Below are positions 56,865 through 64,000 of a DNA stretch of 64,000 nt, one piece after another (positions within the stretch are counted from its first letter, which is position 1; the number at the start of each line of letters is the position of its first letter). The stretch covers positions 434,001 to 498,000 of the forward strand of contig CAVYEZ010000001.1 of assembly GCA_963767685.1 (NCBI GenBank), given 5' to 3'. Below the pieces are notes generated by a model. The model saw only the letters and a list, made by a program, of their open reading frames with translations, was not told where the DNA came from and made no database searches. Source of the stretch: Trebonia sp963767685. GTDB lineage: Bacteria > Actinomycetota > Actinomycetes > Streptosporangiales > Streptosporangiaceae. A program made the position numbers and the translations under genes.

Positions 56865-59800
56865 TCAGCCGCGAAGGCGGAGGCCGCGGGGGGTGTGGCG
56901 GAAGCCGGCCGATTCCAGGGCGCGGGTGAGCGGTGAGTCGTGGGCGACGATCCCGCCGTCGGCCTTCTCGACCGTGATCCGGCCGAGCGCGCCCATCGCG
57001 GACGGCGCCGGCGAGGGCCTGGGCGCACGGCTCAAGCGCGGCCGGGTCCTCGGTCCAGGACAGCAGCGTCTTGCCGCCCCGCTCGACGTACAGGACCAGT
57101 TCGCCGCCGAAGAGCACCGCGACCGCGCCCGCCTTGCGTCCCGGCCGGTGCGAGGACGCGGTCTCCTCGGGGCGGGTCGGCCATGGCAGCGCCGCGCCGT
57201 AGGGCTGCGCGGGGTCGGCGGCGGCGAGCACCACCGCCCGCCGGAGGTCGTCGGGACGCGCCGGCGGACCCGCAGGGAGCGGGTTGAGTAGGAACTCCGG
57301 GTTCGGGTCCGTCGGCGGGGTTCCCGTGGCCGTCGCGGCGACCGCGTCCCCGGCGAGGGCCCGCATCCGGTCGACCGCGCCGGGCAGCGCGAACTGGGCG
57401 CCGCCGAGTCCCTCGACGAAGTAGCCCCGGCGGCACTGGCCGGTCTCCTCCATCGCCCGCAGCACCGGGTAGACCGCGGCGAAGCCGCCGGGTATCCGCT
57501 CGGCCGCGACGGCCCCCTTGGTCACCACGCCGTGCCGCTCTAGCAGGGTCAGCGCGACCGCGTGCGCCCGCATGGTGGCCGCCCCCGGGTCGGCGCCGCC
57601 GGCCGGGGCCGGGCCGCCCGGCAGAGCGTCCGCCGCGAGCAGGTCGCCCGCCACGGGCAGCCCGTACCGCTCGGGCAGCAGCGACCACCGGCCGGACGCG
57701 GTCGGCGGCCCGGTCCGCGTTGGCATGGAGGCCCGCCGGGTGCCGCGTCCGTAACGGCCGGACCCGGCGTAGCCGCCGGCGAACCCGCTGCCGCCGCGCG
57801 GCGCGGGCCGCGGGTTGAAGACGCCGGGAATCGACCCGCCGCCGGCCGCGCCGCCGGACCCGCGCTCGGCGCTCAGCCCGCTGAGGTCGGCCGCGAGGCT
57901 GGACCCGCCCGGCCGGCGGGGCGCGGGGCGAGGGCCAGGTCCCCGGGCCGGAGAACCGCCGGAGGTCACCACGCGCAGCGGCGCGAGCGTGTCGTTGCTG
58001 ATCAGTCCCGCCCAGGCCAGGTCCCAGAGCGCCGCCACGAGGTCGCCGTCATCGGCCGGGTGACCGTCGAGCACCGCCGCCACCCGGTCGCTGAGCATGC
58101 GGAAGAACATGCCGCCGCCCCCGGCGAGCGCGGTGAGCAGCGCGCCGTGCAGCGGCGTCATGGTCAGCTCGCCCGGCTCTGGCAGCAGCAGCGGCGCCGA
58201 CTCGGCGGGCGCGAGCACCAGCCAGCCGTCACCGCTGCCCACGCTGCCCGCGCCCGCCCAGACCACCTCGCCCGCGGCGGTGAGCTCGTCGAGCAGCGCC
58301 GGGGAGTAGCCGGGCACCCGCCCGGGCAGCACGAGCGTCTCAAGCGCCGACGCGGGCACCGGCGCGCCGGCCAGCCGCTCGACCGCCTCAAGCACCGCCC
58401 CCGCGTCCGGCCGGCGCGACCGGCCGGACCCGATGCCGTGCCAGGCGGGCAGGAACCGGCCGAGCACGGCGGGCGGCACCGGCTCCGCCTCCTTGCGCAG
58501 CCGGGCCAGGCAGCGCCGGCGCAGCATGCGCAGCACCCCGCTGTCGCACCACTGGGTGCCGCGCGCCTCGGCGAGGAACTCGCCCTCCGCGACCCGCCCG
58601 TCGGCGGCGAGCCGCCGCAGCGCCATCCCGACCACGGCGGCGCCGAGCCCGTACCGCTCGGCGAGCACGGCGACCGTGAACGGCCCGTGCGTCCGCGCCC
58701 AGCGCGCCACCAGGTCACCGAGCGGGTCGGGCAGCAACTCGGTGAACGCCTCGGGAATGCCGACGGGCAGCGCCACCCCGAGCGCGTCCCGCAGCCGCCC
58801 GGCGTCCTCGATCGCCGCCCACATCGGCTGCCCCGCCACCCGTACCTCGATGGCGCGGCGCGCGCGCAGCGAGCCCGGCCAGCCAGCCGGGAGCCGGCGT
58901 CGGGGGAGACGCACCGCAGCGCTACCTCGTCCGCGGACAGCGGCCCCGACGTGCGCAGCAGGTCGGCGACGGCCTCCGCGTCCTTGCACTGCCTGGACGG
59001 CGACAGGTGCTGCAGGTCGGCCTCGGTCTCCGCCACGACCGCCGGGTCGAGCAGCTCCCGCAGCGCCTCGGTGCCGAGCAGCTCCGCGAGCAGGGCCGGG
59101 TCGAGCGCGAGAGCCTGCGCGCGCCGCTCGGCGAGGGGCGCGTCCCCTTCGTACATGAACGCGCCGACGTACCGGAACAGCAGGTTCTTGCCGAACGGGC
59201 TCGGGGTGACCGTCTCCACCTCGACCAGGCGGATGCGCCGCGCCGCGAGGTCGCGGAGCACCTCGGTCAGCGCGGGCACGTCGAACACGTCCTGCAGGCA
59301 CTCGCGGACGGTCTCGAGCGTGATCGGGAAGCCGGGGAACTGCGCGGCGATCTCGAGCAGCTGCGCCGACCGCTGCCGCTGCTGCCACAGGGGCGTCCGC
59401 CGCCCCGGCTGCCGCCGGGGGAGCAGCAGCGCGCGGGCCGCGCACTCGCGGAACCGGGAGGCGAACAGCGCGGACCCGCCGACCTCGGCGGTGATGATGT
59501 CGCCGATCTCCTCCGGGTCGATCAGCGCGATCCCGGCGGGCGGCGGCTCGTCGGAGTCGGGCACCCGGATGATGATCCCGTCGTCGGTGTGCAGCGCCTG
59601 CACGTCCATCCCGCCGTAGCGCTCGCGGAGCCTGGCCGTGATGGCCAGCGCCCAGGGCGCGTGCACCCGGTCGCCGTAGGGGGAGTGCAGCACGACCCGC
59701 CAGTCACCGAGCTCGTCGCGGAACCGCTCGACGACCAGCGTCCGGTCGTCGGGGACGTGCCCGGTGGCGGCCCGCTGATCGGAGAGGTAAGACACGAGGT

Positions 59801-61848
59801 TCCCGGCCGCGAGCGCGTCGAGCCCGCTCGCGGTCAGCGACGCGACGGCGGCCTCCTGCGGCAGGGCGGCCAGCTCGCGCACCTTGGCGCCCAGGGCCTT
59901 GCCGAGCTCGGCGGGCCGCCCCGGGCGTGTCGCCGTGCCAGAACGGCAGCTTGCCCGGCAGGCCGGGCGCGGGCAGCACCAGCACCCGGTCGGGCGTGAT
60001 GTCCTCGATCCGCCACGACGAGGCGCCGAGCACGAACACGTCGCCGACCCGCGACTCGTACACCATCTCCTCGTCGAGCTCGCCGACCCGCCGTGGGTGC
60101 CCGGGCGGACTCCTCGGCGGCGGGCAGGAACACGCCGAAGTAGCCCCGGTCGGGGATCGTGCCCCCGCTGGTCACCGCCAGCTTCTGCGCGCCCGGCCGC
60201 CCGTGGATCACCCCCGCGACCCGGTCCCACACGACCCGCGGCTTGAGCCCGGCGAACTCCTCGCCCGGGTAGCGCCCGGCGAGCATGTCGAGCACCGCCT
60301 CAAGCACGGGCCTGGTCAGCGTGGCGAACGGCGCGGACCGCCGGACCACCGCCTCCAGGTCGTCGACCGCCCAGTCGTCGAGCGCGGCCATCGCGACGAC
60401 CTGCTGCGCGAGCACGTCGAGCGGGTTGCGCGGTATCCGCAGCTCCTCGATCGCGCCCGGCCTGCATCCGGTCGGCGACCACGGCGGCCTGGACCAGGTC
60501 GGCGGCGTACTTGGGGAAGATCACGCCGCGCGAGACGTCGCCGACGTTGTGCCCGGCCCGGCCGACCCGCTGCAGCCCGCTGGCCACCGACGGCGGCGAC
60601 TCGACCTGGATGACCAGGTCAACCGCGCCCATGTCGATGCCGAGCTCAAGGCTGGAGGTCGCGACCACGGCGGGCAGCCGCCCGGCCTTGAGCGCCTCCT
60701 CGATCTCGGTCCGCTCCTGCCGGGACACCGACCCGTGGTGCGCCCGGGCGATGACCACGGTCTCGGCGTCCGCCTCACCGCCCGGTACCCCGCCAGCCGC
60801 GACGAAGGCCCGCTCGGTCGCCAGCTCGTTGAGCCGGCCGCACAGCCGCTCGGCGAGCCGCCGCGAGTTGGCGAACACGATCGTGGACCGGTGCGCCTGG
60901 ATCAGGTCGAGCACCCGCTCCTCGACGTGCGGCCAGATCGACCGGCGCGCCGCCGGGTCGTCGTCGCCGGCGCCGCCGCCGGGCTGACCTCCCCCGGGCG
61001 ACATGTCCGACAAGTCGCGCATGTCCTCGACGGGCACGACGACCTCAAGCTCGATCTGCTTCGTGCTCGCGGGCTGCACCACGGTCACCGGCCGCGAACC
61101 GCCAAGGAACGACGCGACCTCGGAGGGCGGCCGCACCGTCGCCGACAGGCCCACTCGCTGCGCGGCGCGCTTCCCGTCGGCGGCGCCTCGCAGCGCGTCG
61201 AGCCGCTCAAGCGAAAGCGCGAGGTGCGCGCCCCGCTTGGTTCCCGCGACGGCGTGGATCTCGTCCACGATGACCGTCTCCACGCCGCGCAGCGTCTCCC
61301 GTGCCTGGGAGGTGAGCAGCAGGAACAGCGATTCCGGGGTGGTGATGAGGATGTCGGGCGGGCGCGTGAGCGAGCTTGCGCCGGTCTTCCGTCGCGGTGT
61401 CCCCGGTCCGCACCGCCACCTGGATGTCCGGCTCGGGCAGCCCGAGCCGCCGCGCCGCCTGCCCGATCCCGGTGAGCGGCGACCGCAGGTTCCGCTCGAT
61501 GTCCACGGCCAGGGCCTTCAGCGGCGAGACGTACAGCACCCGCGTCCGCCGCTTCCGGTCGGCGGGCGGCGGCGCGGCGGCCAGCCGGTCGATGGCCCAC
61601 AGGAAGGCGGCGAGCGTCTTGCCCGAGCCGGTTGGCGCGATGACGAGGGTGTCTGCCCCTTCCCCGCCCGTATCCCTCCCACCGATCGCCCGCCACGCCT
61701 GCGCCTGCGCCTGCGTGGGCACGGCGAACGCGCCCTCGAACCATGCCCGCGTCGCCGTCGAGAACCCGTCAAGCGCCGCCGCGCTGCTGACTGGCCCGCC
61801 GCTGCCGCTGCCGCCGCGGCCGGCCGCCGCTGACCCCTTTCCTGCCAT
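56865..61848 (-). CDS. lhr: Lhr-type ATP-dependent helicase (frameshifted)
   Basis: A very large superfamily 2 helicase of about 1,650 residues. ATG 61848 starts MAGKGSAAAGRGGSGSGG; the Q-like region is FAVPTQAQAQAWRAI, Walker A APTGSGKT (residues 71-78), the DEIH box TVIVDEIHAVAGTKRG, motif III RVGLSATVRPP, then STIVFANSRRLAERLC, TSSLELGIDMGAVDLVIQ and LQRVGRAGHNVGDVSRG. The long C-terminal Lhr-core/winged-helix region follows, ending ESAGFRHTPRGLRLRG at TGA 56867-56865. In mycobacteria Lhr is a 3'-5' helicase induced by DNA damage. Breaks are near 61378, 60465, 60095, 59930, 58885 and 57010 and at least one more. Location close to DUF3046/recA is a conserved actinomycete arrangement. Confidence 0.9.
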
Positions 61849-62034
61849 CCTTCCAGTCTGCCCCCACCCGCCGACATTCCAGTCCACCCAGCCCGCCCGC
61901 GGGCCCGTCCACGCCGGGCCCGGCGGGCCAAGGACGTGGGATTCTTCAGGCCTCCGGGGGGCACGAAGTATCCCGCGTAACTGACCGGGCGCGTTCCCGC
62001 GTGGACCCGGACCGGCTCGGGTAGTTCATCCATC
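61849..62034. other. Divergent region of lhr and the lipoprotein gene
   Basis: GC-rich, with CCCGCGGGCCCG and GCCGGGCCCGGC palindromes near 61893-61927. No clear promoter elements or operator could be identified. Confidence 0.4.
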
Positions 62035-62825
62035 GTGAGAAGGCGGGACACCGGAGTCAGGCCGAAATTCATCGCGGCGACAGCCCTGGCCCTGGCCCTG
62101 GCGCTGCTCGCCGCGCTCGCGGGCTGCTCAGGCGGTGCCGGGGCGACCGCCAGGGCGAGCGCCGGGGCGACGGTGAGCACCCGCCCGGTGAGCGCCACCC
62201 GCAAGGCGACGCCGGCCGTGAGCAAGTCACCAAGCCCGACGCCCACCCCCACGCCCACGTCCACGCCCACCCCGTCCGCCCTCCCCGTCGGCCCCGCCAA
62301 TGCGGGCAAGCTCCCGCAGACCAGCGCCCTGCCGAAGACCAGCGGCCCGGCCTTCAGCAACGCCGTGCACGACCTCTGGCTCGCGGTCACCACCGGCAAC
62401 CCCGATTACGCCAAGCCCGCGTTCTTCCCCGAGCAGGCCTACGAGCAGGTCAAGGCCATCGCCGACCCGGAATCGGACTGGCAGGGCCGGCTCTGGCTGC
62501 GACTTCACCCTCGACATCGCCGCCGTGCACAAGCTCGTCAAGCCGGGCGCGAAGCTAACCAAGGTGATCGCCCCGACGGAGTACGAGCAGTGGACTCCCG
62601 CCCGGCGCCTGCTACAACAGCACCGGCTACTGGCACCTGCCCGGATCGAGGCTGGTGTACCGGCAAGGCGGAGTCACGCGGTCGTTCGGGATCGCGTCGT
62701 TCATCTCCTGGCGCGGCGACTGGTACCTGATCCACCTGGGCGCGCTGGTGCGCGGCGGCGCCTACGGCATCGTCGACGACCCGGAGACGGGCGAGGGGTA
62801 CCCCGGGCCGGCCGGCGGCTGCTAG
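62035..62825 (+). CDS. Secreted lipoprotein (two frameshifts)
   Basis: A signal peptide with a lipobox (ALLAALAGCSGG) indicates acylation of the Cys and anchoring outside the membrane. A long Thr/Pro/Ser linker (SPTPTPTPTSTPTPSA) follows. The folded domain begins GPAFSNAVHDLWLAVTTGNP and continues, after breaks near 62505 and 62605, with FTLDIAAVHKLVKPGAKLTK, YNSTGYWHLPGSRLVYRQG, GIASFISWRGDWYLIHLGA and ends PGPAGGC at TAG 62823-62825. About 260 residues. The family is a conserved actinobacterial one of unknown function as far as I can tell. Confidence 0.78.
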
Positions 62826-62840
62826 GGGCGCCGGGCCCGG

Positions 62841-63732
62841 CTAGTCGGCGCTGGCCGTGGCCCCCCGCACCGACCCGGTGAGCTGCCCGGTCGTCGCCCG
62901 GACCTCGCAGATCACGCTGCGCGTGCCCGCCTGCCACGCGACCGAGTCCGGGTACACGTAGGTGGACGTCAGGCTGATCGCTAGCTGCGGGTTCACGTAC
63001 CCGGTGAGCCGGCTCGCGCAGCCGCCGCTGGCCTTAGCCTGGACCGCGCTTGCGCCCGGCCACGCCGTGCCGGTCAGCGCGAACGTCGCGAATACCTCGG
63101 CGTCGTGCGGCGCGTCGCAGGAGACGAGCGTGTACGACTGCGCCCCCTGCGGGTCGAAGCAGTCCCCGGTCTTCAGCGAGAACACCGCCGACGTCTTGTA
63201 GGTGACCTTCACCGGCTTCTTGAAGCCGTGCGTGACCGAGCCGACGATGGCGATCGCCCCGCCGACGATCGCCGCGGCCAGCACGACGAACCCGCCGGCG
63301 AGCAGCAGCCGGGGCCAGCGCCGCGCCCGCCGAGGCTCGGCGGCCGCACCGGGCTCGTCGTCCTCGTTGTACTCGTCGTACTCGAAAGCCTCGTCGTACT
63401 CGAGGGCTTCGTCGTACTCGAGGGCCTCTTCGTCCTCAAGACCGTCATCCTCAAGGCCGTCGTCCTCAAGACCGGGGTCGTCCAGGTCCGCTTCGTCCGC
63501 AAGACCCTCGTCCACGGCGAGCTCGGGAGCCTCGTCGTCCGCGTACTCTCCGTAGTCCTCGGGCTTGTCGGGTTCGCCGGGCTGATCGGACGCGCCAGGC
63601 TCATCGAGGCTCATCGGATTCGTCGGGCGGGGGCGCCGCGCTGGCCGCGCCCGCCGAGATGACCGCGCCCGCGGCTGGCTCGATCGCGTCGACCGCTTCC
63701 GGTCTGCTGTCTCCGGTGGCTTCCGTGGACAT
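62841..63732 (-). CDS. Septum-formation-type single-pass membrane protein (one frameshift)
   Basis: ATG 63732 starts MSTEATGDSRPEAVDAIEPA; removing one base near 63610 joins DESDEPDEPGASDQPGEP. The cytoplasmic part is very acidic, with repeats of GLEDD and EALEYD. One membrane helix (LLLAGGFVVLAAAIVGGAIA) precedes the extracellular septum-formation domain: SLKTGDCFDPQGAQSYTLVS, CDAPHDAEVFATFALTG, GCASRLTGYV, SVICEVRA, with about four Cys likely forming disulphides. The domain is known from an actinobacterial septum-formation family (PF13845-like). It is convergent with the lipoprotein gene. Confidence 0.83.
63360..63480. repeat. Tandem repeats encoding an acidic linker
   Basis: Units such as TCGTCGTACTCGAGGGC recur about three times at 63380-63430, then CCTCAAGACCGTC-like 15-bp units three times at 63433-63475, encoding EALEYD and GLEDD repeats in frame in the septum-type protein. 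Slippage is likely. Confidence 0.75.
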
Positions 63733-63868
63733 CTCACTCCTGCTCCGCGGTGCCGGACAGCTGGCCGCACGCTCCTCTTGCACAACAAGTTTCCCCGTCT
63801 TACCAACGACATACCAGCGTTAAATATCCCGATTATCCCCGAGACCGGCTGAAAATCTCCTGTGGGTC

Positions 63869-63890
63869 GGCGTTCCCTGCCAGAACGCCG
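63869..63890. promoter_or_regulatory. Inverted repeat before the DUF3046 gene
   Basis: CGGCGTTC (63869-63876) and GAACGCCG (63883-63890) are exact inverted arms around six bases, 14 bp before the ATG. The half-site order (GTTC then GAAC) differs from an actinobacterial LexA box, so the bound protein, if any, is unknown. Confidence 0.5.
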
Positions 63891-63903
63891 GTAACCTGGG
63901 CCG

Positions 63904-64000
63904 ATGCGGCTGACGGAGTTCTGGGGACGGATGCGCGAGCAGTTCGGCGAAGCCTACGCGGAGAGCGTGGCGAAAGACTTCGTGCTCGCCCGCCTCGGTG
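63904..64000 (+). CDS. DUF3046 protein, start only
   Basis: MRLTEFWGRMREQFGEAYAE and SVAKDFVLARLG is the beginning of DUF3046, a small (about 65 residues) actinobacterial protein of unknown function that typically precedes recA. The gene runs off the right edge, so its end is not seen. Confidence 0.92.
   Translation, partial: MRLTEFWGRMREQFGEAYAESVAKDFVLARLG

Noticed and set aside
63869..63890. LexA/SOS box near the recA-linked gene
   Set aside because: Half-sites are in the order GTTC then GAAC with six bases between, the inverse of the actinobacterial SOS box.
1..64000. CRISPR array, rRNA or tRNA genes, integrase or complete insertion sequence
   Set aside because: None could be recognised by eye on either strand; a covariance-model and transposase search would be needed to be certain.

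Overview
The window is very GC-rich (roughly 70 percent or more by eye), uses many GTG starts, and carries a classical actinomycete gene order in its right half: ftsK, a RodZ-like HTH gene, rimO, pgsA, cinA/pncC, clgR-like, and after an intervening block lhr and a DUF3046 gene, which in these bacteria usually precedes recA. With a bacterial-type diguanylate cyclase, AfsR-type and XRE/NB-ARC regulators, DHA2 and other MFS pumps, an ECF41 sigma factor, F420/LLM and xanthine-dehydrogenase genes, this points to a soil-type, probably filamentous actinomycete (Streptomyces/Streptosporangiales-like). The order or genus cannot be fixed from sequence alone.

Layout. 1-8.5 kb: end of an unknown gene, a ROK regulator, an OmpR-type two-component system, a LolA-like secreted protein with an ABC exporter, and a J-domain protein. 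8.5-15.8 kb: an acyl-CoA synthetase, then a redox module (Ser-rich membrane protein, ApbE flavin transferase, a GH63-like hydrolase on the other strand, a haem-b ferric-reductase-like membrane protein, a NuoF-like NADH dehydrogenase and a ferredoxin). 15.8-21.1 kb: MFS pump with its TetR repressor, pirin, and an S53 (sedolisin) peptidase. 21.4-33.5 kb: XRE/NB-ARC/TPR regulator, ECF41 sigma factor with its carboxymuconolactone decarboxylase partner, cupin, MFS pump, membrane diguanylate cyclase, AfsR-type regulator. 33.6-40.6 kb: SnoaL-like protein, MmyB-type regulator, DrrAB-type ABC exporter, biotin synthase, acyl-CoA dehydrogenase, GNAT. 40.7-48.1 kb: the housekeeping block. 48.3-56.9 kb: an accessory block (Rrf2 regulator, three-subunit xanthine/CO-dehydrogenase-like enzyme, phytanoyl-CoA dioxygenase, two truncated genes beside a 42-bp perfect palindrome, NAD(P)-binding protein with a TetR repressor, YCII). 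56.9-64 kb: Lhr helicase, a lipoprotein, a septum-formation-type protein and DUF3046.

A dominant property of this sequence is that about thirty genes, including ftsK, rimO and pgsA, are broken by single-base frameshifts, while the first 8.4 kb and scattered genes such as bioB and the ECF41 gene are clean. Many breaks are repaired by removing one G that sits between a C and an A on the given strand, whatever the gene direction. I therefore treat most of them as sequence errors, give the full reconstructed gene span as CDS, and note approximate break points. Only two genes (the second phytanoyl-CoA dioxygenase and the LLM oxidoreductase) lack whole domains and are called pseudogenes.

Regulation can be read directly at several places: inverted repeats at the MFS/TetR, TetR/NAD-binding and MmyB loci, 11-bp-spaced CTCAG-type direct repeats upstream of the LolA-like gene and of the redox module, an ECF41-type promoter, and perfect terminator hairpins at most convergent gene ends. 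I saw no rRNA, tRNA, CRISPR array, integrase or complete insertion sequence.
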